Assembly (NCBI GenBank): GCA_050288625.1
Contig: JBNKEE010000013.1
Coordinates: forward strand, 1 to 64,000
Length of the DNA stretch: 64,000 nucleotides
Origin: JAAGZL01 sp050288625
GTDB lineage: Bacteria; Pseudomonadota; Gammaproteobacteria; Chromatiales; Chromatiaceae
Direction: 5' to 3'
Part shown: positions 44,503 through 54,289 of the stretch, piece by piece
How the letters are laid out: every line of letters begins with the position of its first letter
Position numbering within the stretch: position 1 is the first letter of the stretch
Notes under the pieces: generated by a model
Databases searched by the model: none
Seen by the model: the letters and a program-made list of their open reading frames with translations, nothing else
Told to the model about the DNA's origin: nothing
Made by a program: the position numbers and the translations under genes

Positions 44503-45035
44503 CCCTCCCCCATGTATCTCTTGGCCAGTCTGGCATAGTTCTGTGCCGAATAATCCAGGAACTCCTGTTCCTTATCGTTCAGCTCCCTTGCCCGGCGTAC
44601 CGGTGATCCCACCCAGAGGTAGCCGCTCTCCAGCACCTTGCCGCCCGGCACCAGGCTGCCCGCGCCCAGGACTACCCGCGGCTCAATCACCGCACCGTCC
44701 ATCACAGTCGAACCCATACCTATCAGACAATTATTCCCGATGGCGCAGCCATGCAGCAACACCTTGTGACCCACCGTTATATTATCCCCGATAATGGTGG
44801 GATGACCCCCAGGATTGAAACGACTGTCGTGGGTCACATGCACCACGCTGCCATCCTGAATATTGGTGTTTGCTCCGATCCGGATGTGATGGATATCACC
44901 TCGCACCACCACCTGCGGCCAGATAGAAGAACCCGGTCCGATCTCCACATCACCGATCACCACCGCAGTAGGATCCAACCAGACATCCTTGGCTATGCAA
45001 GGGAGCATGCCTTGAAACTCTCTTATATCCGCCAC
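44499..45035 (-). CDS. Gamma carbonic anhydrase-like left-handed beta-helix protein (YrdA type)
   Basis: 178 residues with hexapeptide repeats of the left-handed beta-helix fold (VVIGDVEIGPGSSIWPQVVV, then IGDNITVGHKVLLHGCAIG) and a C-terminal helix. Candidate zinc-ligand histidines are His66, His90 and His95, matching the spacing of gamma carbonic anhydrases. The loop with the catalytic glutamates of the archaeal Cam enzyme is short, as in YrdA, so carbonic anhydrase activity is uncertain. It is convergent with gloA and divergent from lemA. Confidence 0.85.
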   Translation of the reverse strand: MADIREFQGMLPCIAKDVWLDPTAVVIGDVEIGPGSSIWPQVVVRGDIHHIRIGANTNIQDGSVVHVTHDSRFNPGGHPTIIGDNITVGHKVLLHGCAIGNNCLIGMGSTVMDGAVIEPRVVLGAGSLVPGGKVLESGYLWVGSPVRRARELNDKEQEFLDYSAQNYARLAKRYMGEG

Positions 45036-45098
45036 ATGTAACTCCTAAATGTTTTTTCAATGATACAATCAACCCTATAACATAAAAAAGGAGCTGGC

Positions 45099-45671
45099 AT
45101 GGAAATATCTACTTTCGTAGTCCTCGGCATCATCGCGCTGGCAGTCATCTATGCGATAACCATCTACAACGGCCTGGTTAACCTTAAACATGCTGTGTCC
45201 AAAGCCTGGTCCAATATCGATGTATTGCTGAAACAGCGTCATGACGAACTACCAAAACTGGTGGAGACCTGCAAACAGTACATGCAATATGAGCAGGAGA
45301 CCTTGGAGAAGGTAATGCAGGCCAGAAGCGCGGTCTCAGCCGCCCGTCAACAGGGGGATATAGGGGCTCTGGGCGCCGCTGAAGGCCAGCTGAGATTAGG
45401 CTTGGGCAACCTGTTTGCCGTAGCCGAGGCCTATCCGGACCTGAAGGCGAATGAGACCTTCCTGCATCTGCAGAGCCGTATCACCGGGCTGGAGAACAGC
45501 ATCGCCGATCGACGTGAATTCTACAATGAGAGTGTTAATAACAATAATGTCCGCATCGAACAGTTCCCGGATGTGATAGTGGCTCGTATGTTCAACTTCA
45601 AAGCTGCGGAGCTGTTGGAATTCTCGGACCAGGAAAAGCAGGACGTGAACCTGAAATCACTGTTTGATTGA
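45099..45671 (+). CDS. lemA: LemA family protein
   Basis: 190 residues. One N-terminal membrane helix (FVVLGIIALAVIYAITIYNG) and a long helical domain with the LemA signatures VSKAWSNIDVLLKQRHDELPKL and ESVNNNNVRIEQFPDVIVA. GGAG precedes ATG 45099. It is transcribed together with the GIDE-domain gene, overlapping it by one base, a pairing common in proteobacteria. Its function remains undefined. Confidence 0.92.
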   Translation: MEISTFVVLGIIALAVIYAITIYNGLVNLKHAVSKAWSNIDVLLKQRHDELPKLVETCKQYMQYEQETLEKVMQARSAVSAARQQGDIGALGAAEGQLRLGLGNLFAVAEAYPDLKANETFLHLQSRITGLENSIADRREFYNESVNNNNVRIEQFPDVIVARMFNFKAAELLEFSDQEKQDVNLKSLFD

Positions 45672-46633
45672 TGACTCTGGCAGAACAAGCTCTACATCTG
45701 GCCGCCGAAGAGTTCTGGTCAATCACACTGTTTTCAGCCGCTGCCGCTATAGGCGGCTTCTACTTTGCGTTCCGTTTTCTGCGCCGTGCCCGCATCATAG
45801 AGGATACACCGACAGCCAACATTCGATCGGCCCACCAAGGCTACGTGGAGCTGGCAGGCACCGCCGCACAGATGGGTGGGGAACCTATCCTGGCCCCCCT
45901 GACCGGACTACCTTGCTGCTGGTACAGTTATAAGGTTGAACGGCGCAGTGACAAAGGTTGGTTTACCGTGGACTCCGGAACTAGCGACCACCTGTTCCTG
46001 CTGAGAGATAGCACCGGCGACTGCATCATCGACCCAGAAGGAGCAGATGTAACCTCCGATCAGAAGGATGTGTGGGAGGGCGACAACGCTATTACACCAG
46101 ACCATGTAAACAGAAAACTCCCCTCAAACTGGAAGATATTAATAAACTTAGGACGGAGTATCAGCAGCACTGAGGCTATCGGTTCAAGGCGCCGTTTCAC
46201 CGAGACACGTATTCATGATGGCGACCAGATCTACGCCATCGGTCTATTCAAGACTTTGGATGAAGTAGATCATATAAAACAGCGCGGCGAGATATCTCGT
46301 GAACTCTTGTGCGAATGGAAAAAGGACCATGCATCCCTGTTATTCGAATTTGACCGCAACCGAGATGGGCATATCGACCAAAAGGAGTGGGAGGAGGTTC
46401 GGCACAAAGCCGAAGAGCAGGCCCGAACAGAGCAACAGGAGCTTATAGACGGCAGCATTATAAATACCCTGAGCAATACCGGTTCCAGGAATCATCCATT
46501 CCTGCTCTCCACCTTGCCACAATTCGATCTGGTCCACCGCTTCCGCCGCAACGTCCTGTTCTCTGTTATCACCTTTTTTGCTGGTGGAGCCTTGGCCATC
46601 TGGATGCTCACACTAAAACTTACCGCTGTGTGA
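45671..46633 (+). CDS. GIDE-domain membrane protein with EF-hand, LemA partner
   Basis: 320 residues from ATG 45671 (TTG 45668 also possible). An N-terminal membrane helix (SITLFSAAAAIGGFYFAFRF), a GIDE (E3-ligase-like) domain (SAHQGYVELAGTAAQMGGE, CCWYSYKVER), then an EF-hand calcium loop DRNRDGHIDQKE with all ligand positions filled (D1, N3, D5, D9, E12), and a second membrane helix near the C-terminus (VLFSVITFFAGGALAIWML). No RING finger is present, so ubiquitin ligase activity is not implied. It is coupled to lemA. Confidence 0.8.
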   Translation: MTLAEQALHLAAEEFWSITLFSAAAAIGGFYFAFRFLRRARIIEDTPTANIRSAHQGYVELAGTAAQMGGEPILAPLTGLPCCWYSYKVERRSDKGWFTVDSGTSDHLFLLRDSTGDCIIDPEGADVTSDQKDVWEGDNAITPDHVNRKLPSNWKILINLGRSISSTEAIGSRRRFTETRIHDGDQIYAIGLFKTLDEVDHIKQRGEISRELLCEWKKDHASLLFEFDRNRDGHIDQKEWEEVRHKAEEQARTEQQELIDGSIINTLSNTGSRNHPFLLSTLPQFDLVHRFRRNVLFSVITFFAGGALAIWMLTLKLTAV

Positions 46634-46686
46634 TAAAGCCATTTCATGTAACAATGTGCGATTTGACATTCAGGACCAGACGTTAA

Positions 46687-48738
46687 ATGGACAACCCTCT
46701 ACTCAATCTTCAGGGACTGCCGGCCTTTTCTCGCATCCGCCCAGAGCATGTAGAGCCTGCTATTGACCAACTGCTAGCCGACTGTCGCAGAAAGACAGAA
46801 CAACTCCTGAGCGAAATCCAAGGATTTACCTGGGACAACCTGGTAGAGCCTCTTGAGATCTTGGATGATCGCCTAGACTGCGCCTGGTCACCCGTCAGCC
46901 ACATGAATTCGGTGGTTAACTCAGAAGATCTACGCCAAGCCTACAACGCCTGCCTGCCCAAGCTCAGCGCCTACGCAACTGAGGTGGGACAAAACGAACT
47001 CCTATATCAAGCATACAAACAGATTCGTGAAAACAGTACCGACCTGGACTACGCCCAGATAAAAAGTTTAGATAACGCCTTGCTCGGATTTCACCTCTCC
47101 GGCGTGGATCTACCGGAGGCGGAAAAGAGCCGCTTCAAAGAGATCAGCCAGGAATTATCCAGACTGGGCAGCAGATTCAACGAAAACCTGCTAGATGCCA
47201 CCAACGCCTGGACCAAGTTAATAAAAGATGAGAGCGAACTAACTGGGTTACCGCAGTCGGCCAAAGACCTGGCACGCCAGGCGGCAGAACAAAGGGGGGA
47301 AGATGGCTGGATGTTCACCCTGGATTTTCCGTCCTACCTGCCGGTACTTACCTACGCTGAAAATCGGGAGTTGCGCTATGAGATGTATGAGGCCTACTCC
47401 ACCCGCGCCTCTGACCGCGGCCCCCACGCGGGCCAGTGGGACAACGGGGAGATCATGGAGCAGATCCTGGCGCTAAAACACGAACAGGCCCAACTGCTGG
47501 GTTTTGACAACTATGTGCAACGCTCCCTGGCCCGGAAAATGGCCCGCAGCGGAGAAGAGGTGATGGAATTTCTGACCGATCTGGCCGATCGCTCACTCCC
47601 ACAAGCCAAGGCTGAATTTTCTGAACTCAAACAATATGCACTAGAAGAGTTCGGTGCAGACGATTTGGAGGCATGGGATATAAGCTTCTATTCAGAAAAA
47701 CTACGTCAACAACGCTACTCCATATCCCAGGAGGAGATAAAGCCTTACCTGCCGGAAACCAGGGTCATCCCCGGTATGTTCGAGGTGGTTAGACGTCTAT
47801 TCGGCATGGAGATAACTCTGGTTGATGGCATAGATTGCTGGCACCCGGACGTGCGTTTCTACGAAATCAGAGGTCAGGACGGCAAGCTGCGCGGAGAGTT
47901 CTATCTGGACCTCTATGCCCGCCCCAACAAACGGGGCGGTGCCTGGATGGATGACTGTTTCGGCCGATTTGTGACCAAACAACGCTGCCAGACCCCAGTG
48001 GCATATCTCACCTGCAACTTCTCCCCGCCTATCGGTGATCAGCCAGCTCTGCTTACTCATGATGAAGTGGTAACCCTATTCCATGAATTCGGCCACGGTC
48101 TGCACCATATGTTGACCCAGATCGACTATCCGGGCGTATCCGGCATCAGTGGTGTTGCCTGGGATGCGGTGGAACTGCCATCTCAGTTCATGGAAAACTG
48201 GTGCTGGGAACGAGAGGCTTTGGACCTGGTCTCCGGTCACTATGAAACCGGGGAGTCGATCCCGGAAGAGATGTACCGCCGGATGCGCGCCGCTAAAAAT
48301 TTCCAGTCCGGTATGCAGATGGTAAGACAACTAGAATTCTCCTTGTTCGATATGCGTATCCATCAAGAGTACTCCCCGGAACTGGGTAGCAGGATCTATG
48401 AGATCCTGGAACAGGTAAGGGATGAGGTTGCTGTAATCCGCCCACCGGAGTTTAATCGGTTCGCTCACGGCTTCTCCCATATCTTTGGCGGCGGTTACGG
48501 TGCAGGCTATTACAGCTATAAATGGGCGGAGGTTCTTTCCGCCGATGCCTTCTCTTTATTTGAGAAGAGAGGTATTTTCGACCAAAATACCGGAAAATCT
48601 TTCTTACAAAACATCCTGGAGCAGGGTGGTGCGAAAGATGCGATGGAACTATTCGTGGCGTTTCGGGGTCGGGAACCGAAGATTGACGCCCTTTTACGTC
48701 ATAGCGGAATACCCGCAGAGGCAACACCTGAGGAATAA
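46687..48738 (+). CDS. prlC: Oligopeptidase A (M3 metallopeptidase)
   Basis: 683 residues, the E. coli PrlC length. It is a cytosolic thimet-type oligopeptidase. The zinc motif HEFGHGLHH starts at His466-Glu467, with the downstream GVSGISGVAWDAVELPSQF and FSHIFGGGYGAGYYSYKW substrate-binding segments. An N-terminal helical cap carries NPLLNLQGLPAFSRIRPEHV. It lies 53 bases after the GIDE gene and 5 bases before the SH3 gene. Confidence 0.95.
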   Translation: MDNPLLNLQGLPAFSRIRPEHVEPAIDQLLADCRRKTEQLLSEIQGFTWDNLVEPLEILDDRLDCAWSPVSHMNSVVNSEDLRQAYNACLPKLSAYATEVGQNELLYQAYKQIRENSTDLDYAQIKSLDNALLGFHLSGVDLPEAEKSRFKEISQELSRLGSRFNENLLDATNAWTKLIKDESELTGLPQSAKDLARQAAEQRGEDGWMFTLDFPSYLPVLTYAENRELRYEMYEAYSTRASDRGPHAGQWDNGEIMEQILALKHEQAQLLGFDNYVQRSLARKMARSGEEVMEFLTDLADRSLPQAKAEFSELKQYALEEFGADDLEAWDISFYSEKLRQQRYSISQEEIKPYLPETRVIPGMFEVVRRLFGMEITLVDGIDCWHPDVRFYEIRGQDGKLRGEFYLDLYARPNKRGGAWMDDCFGRFVTKQRCQTPVAYLTCNFSPPIGDQPALLTHDEVVTLFHEFGHGLHHMLTQIDYPGVSGISGVAWDAVELPSQFMENWCWEREALDLVSGHYETGESIPEEMYRRMRAAKNFQSGMQMVRQLEFSLFDMRIHQEYSPELGSRIYEILEQVRDEVAVIRPPEFNRFAHGFSHIFGGGYGAGYYSYKWAEVLSADAFSLFEKRGIFDQNTGKSFLQNILEQGGAKDAMELFVAFRGREPKIDALLRHSGIPAEATPEE

Positions 48739-48743
48739 GCATA

Positions 48744-49670
48744 ATGTTAAGAATTCTATTTGTCCTCCTTTTGACTATAAGCAGCGTTCAGGCGGCACAT
48801 ATCACTGATAAACTTCTGGTCGGGCTATACGCTCAGCCCAAATCTGGAGTCCAACCAATCAAAGTCCTGCCCAGCGGAACGCCGTTGGAGGTACTGGAAC
48901 GAAAAGATGCCTTCTCCAAGGTAAGACTTGGAGACGGTAAAGAGGGCTGGGTCAAATCGGTCTACATAAGTAACGAGAAGCCGGCTCGAGCCATGTTGCT
49001 CGAGCTACAGGCCAAGTCCGGCACACTGAAAAACAAGATAAGTGAATTGGAAAAAGAGCTGAAGGCGGCTAAAGGCTCATCACCATCCACACAAAACGAA
49101 GACCTGGAAAAAATCCAGCAGGAACTGGATCAGACCAAAGAGAAGCTCGCGCTGGCAGGAGACGCGCTCAAGAATGAGCAACAGGAAACCAAACGTCTTA
49201 TGCAGCTGCTGAAGAAATCCAACTCTACCGCATCTGAGGATAAAACAGCGGAAATCAACGCCCTAAAGAAAAAGCTATCGGCAAGCGAATCAGAACTGAA
49301 TGCAACTCTGCATGAGGCCCAGCTGCTTCAGGATTTGTTGAAAAAGACGGATCAAACATCGAGTAAGAGAATCGCCGACCTGGAGCAGGAGCTGTTACAA
49401 ACAAAGAAAAAGTTTGAGGATCTCAAATCTTCAGGCGGCGCAAATCCGCAACTTTTAAAACAGAACAAGGTACTTAGACAACGCTTTAATCAAGTTGCAA
49501 AGATCCTGAGTTCTCCCATACCAAAGGTGGACATGAAGAATATAGATACAGGTTTTGGATTCAGCATGTGGATACCCACGATCGTCTTACTCATGATCGC
49601 CGGCTTTGTAGGTGGCGTAGTCTTCAATAACTTCCGCATGCGCAAACGTCATGGCGGCTTCAAAGTATAA
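48744..49670 (+). CDS. SH3-domain membrane protein (TIGR04211-like)
   Basis: 308 residues. A signal peptide (LRILFVLLLTISSVQAA), a bacterial SH3 domain (about 24-78: LLVGLYAQPKSGVQPIKVL, then VRLGDGKEGWVKSVYIS), a long coiled coil (about 85-255) and a C-terminal membrane helix (about 277-297: MWIPTIVLLMIAGFVGGVVF) with a basic tail. This layout matches a proteobacterial SH3 family of unknown function. It is expected to be anchored in the inner membrane with SH3 and coil in the periplasm. It starts five bases after the prlC stop. Confidence 0.85.
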   Translation: MLRILFVLLLTISSVQAAHITDKLLVGLYAQPKSGVQPIKVLPSGTPLEVLERKDAFSKVRLGDGKEGWVKSVYISNEKPARAMLLELQAKSGTLKNKISELEKELKAAKGSSPSTQNEDLEKIQQELDQTKEKLALAGDALKNEQQETKRLMQLLKKSNSTASEDKTAEINALKKKLSASESELNATLHEAQLLQDLLKKTDQTSSKRIADLEQELLQTKKKFEDLKSSGGANPQLLKQNKVLRQRFNQVAKILSSPIPKVDMKNIDTGFGFSMWIPTIVLLMIAGFVGGVVFNNFRMRKRHGGFKV

Positions 49671-49694
49671 CCTATAAACAACGGCTAAGATCCT

Positions 49695-51161
49695 ATGGAA
49701 TACAAAGACCTGAGGGATTTCATCAAGCAATTGGAGGACCTGGGAGAGCTTAAACGCATTGCCGTAGAGGTGGACCCCTATTTAGAGATAACAGAGATTT
49801 GCGACCGCGCCTTGCGTCAAAACGGTCCGGCCTTGTTGTTTGAAAAAGTAAAAGGTTCGCAATACCCTCTTCTGGCTAACCTATTCGGCACCCCCAGAAG
49901 AGTAGCTTTGGGCATGGGTGAAGAGTCAGCACAGGCCTTGCAGGAAGTGGGAGCGCTTCTGGCCATGCTTAAAGAGCCGGAGCCGCCCAAAGGAATGCGT
50001 GATGCGTGGGAAAAGCTGCCGATCTTTAAAAAGGTGCTGGACATGTCCCCCAAAGAAAAGAAGGGCGCACCTTGCCAGGAAGTTATCATCGAGGGAGAAA
50101 AGGTGGATCTGGGGCAGATTCCGATCCAGACCTGCTGGCCTGAGGATGCCGGCCCCCTTATTACCTGGGGCCTTGTAGTAACCAAGGGTCCGGACAAACC
50201 GAGGCTAAACCTAGGCATCTACCGCATGCAGGTCATCGGGAAAAACCGCGTCATCATGCGCTGGTTATCCCATCGAGGAGGCGCATTGGATTTCAGGGCC
50301 TGGCAGCAACAGCACCCAGGCGAACCCTATCCTGTCGCTGTGGCCCTGGGAGCGGACCCGGCAACAACCCTAGCTGCAGTGACCCCCATCCCGGACAGCC
50401 TGTCAGAATATGCCTTTGCCGGTCTACTCAGAGGCAGCCGCACAGAGGTCACCGGATGTATTGGCTCAGAGTTGCAGGTCCCAGCATCTGCCGAATTCGT
50501 TTTGGAAGGCCATATACATCCGGATGATATGGCGCTGGAGGGGCCTTTCGGCGACCATACCGGATATTACAACGAGGTAGATGAGTTCCCGGTATTTACC
50601 ATCGACCGCATTACCCACAGGAACAACCCTATCTACCATAGCACCTACACTGGGAGACCGCCGGACGAGCCGTCTATCCTGGGTGTGGCGCTGAATGAGG
50701 TCTTTATACCCATCTTGAAAAAGCAGTTTCCTGAGATCGTGGATTTTTATCTTCCCCCCGAAGGCTGCTCCTACCGCATGGCCCTGGTCAGCATCAGAAA
50801 GGAGTATCCTGGACACGCTGCTAGGGTTATGTTGGGGATATGGTCATTTCTGCGCCAATTCATGTACACAAAGTTCGTCATCGTAACCGATGATGACGTT
50901 GATGTAAGAAGGTGGGAAGACGTCATCTGGGCCATAAGCACACGCATGGACCCAAGCCGCGACACTACTATCATAGATAACACCCCCATTGACTATCTTG
51001 ACTTTGCATCTCCTGTGTCCGGTCTGGGTTCTAAAATAGGTTTCGACGCCACCAACAAGTGGCCTGGCGAGACGCAAAGGGAGTGGGGAAAACCGATAGT
51101 TATGGACAAAGAGGTCAAACATCGCATCGACGCGATTTGGGATGATTTAAAAATAGAGTAA
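49695..51161 (+). CDS. ubiD: 4-hydroxy-3-polyprenylbenzoate decarboxylase UbiD
   Basis: 488 residues, typical UbiD length. It removes the carboxyl group of the ubiquinone precursor using prenylated FMN supplied by UbiX (not in this window). The N-terminus MEYKDLRDFIKQLEDLGELK and the conserved core (GIYRMQVIGKNRVIMRWLSHRGGA, PEGCSYRMALVSIRKEYPGHA and YTKFVIVTDDDVDVR) are intact. It ends at a weak AT-rich hairpin and is followed by the ParA gene. Confidence 0.95.
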   Translation: MEYKDLRDFIKQLEDLGELKRIAVEVDPYLEITEICDRALRQNGPALLFEKVKGSQYPLLANLFGTPRRVALGMGEESAQALQEVGALLAMLKEPEPPKGMRDAWEKLPIFKKVLDMSPKEKKGAPCQEVIIEGEKVDLGQIPIQTCWPEDAGPLITWGLVVTKGPDKPRLNLGIYRMQVIGKNRVIMRWLSHRGGALDFRAWQQQHPGEPYPVAVALGADPATTLAAVTPIPDSLSEYAFAGLLRGSRTEVTGCIGSELQVPASAEFVLEGHIHPDDMALEGPFGDHTGYYNEVDEFPVFTIDRITHRNNPIYHSTYTGRPPDEPSILGVALNEVFIPILKKQFPEIVDFYLPPEGCSYRMALVSIRKEYPGHAARVMLGIWSFLRQFMYTKFVIVTDDDVDVRRWEDVIWAISTRMDPSRDTTIIDNTPIDYLDFASPVSGLGSKIGFDATNKWPGETQREWGKPIVMDKEVKHRIDAIWDDLKIE

Positions 51162-51215
51162 AAAAAACTCTATTCACCCCCTATACTAATTAAAAAACCA
51201 ACGGAGGCTGACCCA

Positions 51216-51863
51216 ATGCGTACAATAATGCTAATGAATGCCAAAGGTGGATGTGGCAAGACAACACTGGCGACAAACATTGCTACTTGGTTTGCTGATG
51301 AAGGGCATAAGGTTGCCCTAGCAGACTTCGACCCGCAGGGTTCGTCGTTGGATTGGTTGGAGGCTCGTAAAGGCTACGAAGGAATCCCTGTGATAGAGGG
51401 CATAAACGCCTCCACCGACCCCGTTTCACCAGCCAGAGGTACGGATTTTCTGATAATGGATGCGCCAGCGAATATCCATGGCAAAGAGATCAACTCGTTG
51501 TTACGGCGTGTTCAGACCCTAATCGTACCTGTACTGCCTTCCCCTATCGATATGCGGGCCTGCAACCGATTTCTGGAAGAGCTGCTCACTAGTGGAAGAG
51601 TTTCCAAAAAACAGACCAAGATCGCCATAGTAGCTAACAGGGTTATGGAGAGAACTAACATATACAAGCAGCTGGAGGAGTACCTTGGGCATCTGAAGAT
51701 ACCCGCCCTGACCCATCTGCGGGAGAGTCAAAACTATATACGCTCAGCTGAAAAAGGACTTGGGCTGTTTGAACTTGCCCCATCTATGGTATGGCCGGAT
51801 CTAGAGCAATGGGACCCCATCATAGAGTGGCTAACCAGCAGAAAAAGCATGCCTACAAAATAG
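51216..51863 (+). CDS. Orphan ParA-family ATPase
   Basis: 215 residues. Deviant Walker A KGGCGKTT (10-17), Walker A' ALADFDPQGSSLDW and Walker B-like DFLIMDAPA. Single-domain ParA/Soj-like ATPase of the small type, with no ParB gene or parS site beside it. Such orphan ParAs place protein clusters or control cell-surface structures. It lies just upstream of the c-di-GMP signalling genes with GGAGG nine bases before its start. The partner is unknown. Confidence 0.85.
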   Translation: MRTIMLMNAKGGCGKTTLATNIATWFADEGHKVALADFDPQGSSLDWLEARKGYEGIPVIEGINASTDPVSPARGTDFLIMDAPANIHGKEINSLLRRVQTLIVPVLPSPIDMRACNRFLEELLTSGRVSKKQTKIAIVANRVMERTNIYKQLEEYLGHLKIPALTHLRESQNYIRSAEKGLGLFELAPSMVWPDLEQWDPIIEWLTSRKSMPTK

Positions 51864-51915
51864 TTAGCTTTAGGCCAGCAGTCTTGGTTAGAAAGGCATA
51901 GGAGGGTTAAGGCAC

Positions 51916-53640
51916 ATGGAATCATCAAGAGTGCTACTTGTTGATGATGAAACCAGTGTGCTTGAAGGATTCCGAAGAGGTCTACGCAAGCAGTTTAAAC
52001 TAAAGACCGCGACAAGTGGGCTAGAGGCGCTAGAGCTTTTAAAACACAGCCAAAATTATGCTGTAGTCATCTCAGACATGCGTATGCCGGGCATGACAGG
52101 GCTGGAGTTGCTTTCCAAGGTGCGTGAACTCAGCCCTGATACTGTTCGCATAATGCTGACTGGAAATCCTGACCAGAAAACGGTAATAGATGCCATAAAC
52201 CATGGTGAAATCTATAAATTCCTCACCAAGCCATGCGACATATCCGTCATGGGGGATGCCATTGCCGAAGGCATTCAGCGCTATAAGCAGATCAAGGCTA
52301 ACCGAGCTCTACTGGATCAAAGCGCCTCAAAGGTTAAGGGGTTGTCACAGCAGCTATCATATCAAGCCTCACACGATCCACTTACAGGCCTAGACAACAG
52401 GCGATCTTTTGAAATCAGGCTCTATCAAGCCTTGGCGTCTGCACAAAATGAGGGGCTAACTCACGCGGTCTGTTATCTAGATCTGGATCACCTCCATGTC
52501 ATCAACGACAGCTTTGGTATAGATAAAGGAAACGAGCTTCTAAAAAGGGTCGCGTCAATACTTAAGCATGGTCGCAGACGCGATGATATGGTAGCCCGTT
52601 TGGCCGGAGACGAATTTGCCGTATTGTTAAACGAGTGCGATCTCGGGCAGGCACGTGTGATCGTGGAAAAACTGCACAAAGAGATCAGTGAGCTCCAGAT
52701 AGAGAACAATGGCAATTCTGTAGCTGCAAGTGTCAGCATAGGGTTAACGCCCATTACCGGTGATGATAAAGCTGTTGCGACCATAATACGTACTGCAGAG
52801 TCAGCCTGTGCCCTTGCAAGAGAAAAAGGCTTGAATGTAATACATGTTGCCGATGACCGAGACGAGGAGCTTAAGGAGAGACTGGGAGAGGTGCTGCTGG
52901 TCGCCGACATAAACTCAGCATTAGAACAGGATAGATTTAGGCTCTATTACCAAAGCATTGTTCCACTAAATCCACATATTTCAGATGGGCAGCATTATGA
53001 GCTGCTGTTACGAATGATTCGTGACAACGGAGAAATCTACACCCCCAACGTTTTCTTGCCAGCAGCCGAACACTACCATCTAACCCCGAAAATCGACTGC
53101 TGGGTAATTCGTAATTATGCCAACTGGCTTAAAGAAAACCCGGCACAACTAAAAAAACTCTCGGTCTGTTCCATAAATCTATCCGGACTTTCTCTTGGCA
53201 GCAACGAAGTCCTTGATTGCGTAATTGATTCCTTTTCCACTGGCCCAATTCCAGCAGAAAAGATCTGTTTCGAGATCACAGAGACCACTGCTATCCTTAA
53301 GCTGGATGCCGCTATGGAGTTCATGACATCTCTAAAGTCCAGGGGATTTCTCTTTGCCCTGGACGATTTTGGTAGCGGATACTCTTCATTTGCCTATCTC
53401 AGAAACCTGCCGGTAGATTACCTTAAGATAGACGGCGCATTTGTTAAGAACATTGACCAGGATATGGTAAACAGGAATATGGTTAAATCCATAAATGAAA
53501 TTGGCCGTTCCATGGGAATGCGAACCATTGCCGAATTCGTTGAAAACAAGGATGTTCGCAAGTGTCTTGAGGAGATACAGGTTGATTATGTACAAGGCTA
53601 CTTGCTTAGCAAGCCACGGCCACTAGATGATCTACAATAG
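51916..53640 (+). CDS. REC-GGDEF-EAL response regulator
   Basis: 574 residues: receiver domain with phospho-Asp54 (VVISDMRMPGMTG), GGDEF domain with AGDEF (230-234; first Gly is Ala) and an RxxD I-site upstream, and EAL domain starting ELL (362-364) with DDFGSGYSSFAYLRNLPVDYLKIDG. AGDEF variants can be active, and the EAL residues look intact, so phosphodiesterase output controlled by phosphorylation is the likeliest role. AGGAGG precedes ATG 51916. It lies next to a REC, REC-HD, REC-HDOD, HK and H-NOX set. Confidence 0.9.
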   Translation: MESSRVLLVDDETSVLEGFRRGLRKQFKLKTATSGLEALELLKHSQNYAVVISDMRMPGMTGLELLSKVRELSPDTVRIMLTGNPDQKTVIDAINHGEIYKFLTKPCDISVMGDAIAEGIQRYKQIKANRALLDQSASKVKGLSQQLSYQASHDPLTGLDNRRSFEIRLYQALASAQNEGLTHAVCYLDLDHLHVINDSFGIDKGNELLKRVASILKHGRRRDDMVARLAGDEFAVLLNECDLGQARVIVEKLHKEISELQIENNGNSVAASVSIGLTPITGDDKAVATIIRTAESACALAREKGLNVIHVADDRDEELKERLGEVLLVADINSALEQDRFRLYYQSIVPLNPHISDGQHYELLLRMIRDNGEIYTPNVFLPAAEHYHLTPKIDCWVIRNYANWLKENPAQLKKLSVCSINLSGLSLGSNEVLDCVIDSFSTGPIPAEKICFEITETTAILKLDAAMEFMTSLKSRGFLFALDDFGSGYSSFAYLRNLPVDYLKIDGAFVKNIDQDMVNRNMVKSINEIGRSMGMRTIAEFVENKDVRKCLEEIQVDYVQGYLLSKPRPLDDLQ

Positions 53641-53755
53641 CTGTTAGACCTTTTGTTTAAGTGCATGAAATATGTGCCGATATAGATGACGACAGGTGTA
53701 GTTTCATTAGTCGGTATCTAGCAAATTTGATGCACAAACTGCTCATGGAGTCATT

Positions 53756-54289
53756 ATGCATAGGATCATGATTGTCGACGATGAGGAGAATATTCTTAGT
53801 TCCCTTAATCGAATCCTCAAGAGGGAAAATGACTTTGAGGTTGTGGCTCACACTGATCCACATGCAGCCCTCGCCGATGCCAATAGATCAGAGTTTCATC
53901 TGTTCTTGTCTGATTACCGAATGCCCTCCATGGATGGCGTTGACTTCCTGGTAAACACAAAAAAATCAAACCCCCATGCCATGCGCCTAATAATAAGCGG
54001 GGCGGCGGACTTCTCTGCCTTGATGGATGCCATAAACCAGGCAGAAATATACCGCTTTATCCCAAAACCGATACAGGTACACGATTTTTTACAAACCCTG
54101 CGCCAAGCCCTGCACACCTATGACCTCATGGAAGAGAACAGACGCCTTTCCACCCTGGTGAAAGAGCAGCAGAATGAGCTTAAAAACAGAGAGTATGCTC
54201 TGAAGCAGTTCGCAGAGCATCATCCCACTCTGGCAAATGTTGAGTGGGAAGAGGATGGCTCCATCATCATTAACGAAGGCGATCTTTAA
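53756..54289 (+). CDS. Single-domain response regulator with short coiled-coil tail
   Basis: 177 residues: receiver domain (about 1-122) with acidic pocket VDDEE and phospho-Asp53 (LFLSDYRMPSMDG), then a helical tail (LMEENRRLSTLVKEQQNELKN) and a short C-terminal part (VEWEEDGSIIINEGDL). There is no DNA-binding or catalytic output, so it may relay phosphate or bind partner proteins. It overlaps the end of the convergent REC-HD gene by 4 bp. Confidence 0.88.
   Translation: MHRIMIVDDEENILSSLNRILKRENDFEVVAHTDPHAALADANRSEFHLFLSDYRMPSMDGVDFLVNTKKSNPHAMRLIISGAADFSALMDAINQAEIYRFIPKPIQVHDFLQTLRQALHTYDLMEENRRLSTLVKEQQNELKNREYALKQFAEHHPTLANVEWEEDGSIIINEGDL

Noticed and set aside
51152..51174. AATAGAGT/ACTCTATT hairpin as ubiD terminator
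   Set aside because: AT-rich, weak stem with no T-run; it overlaps the stop codon and could be chance.
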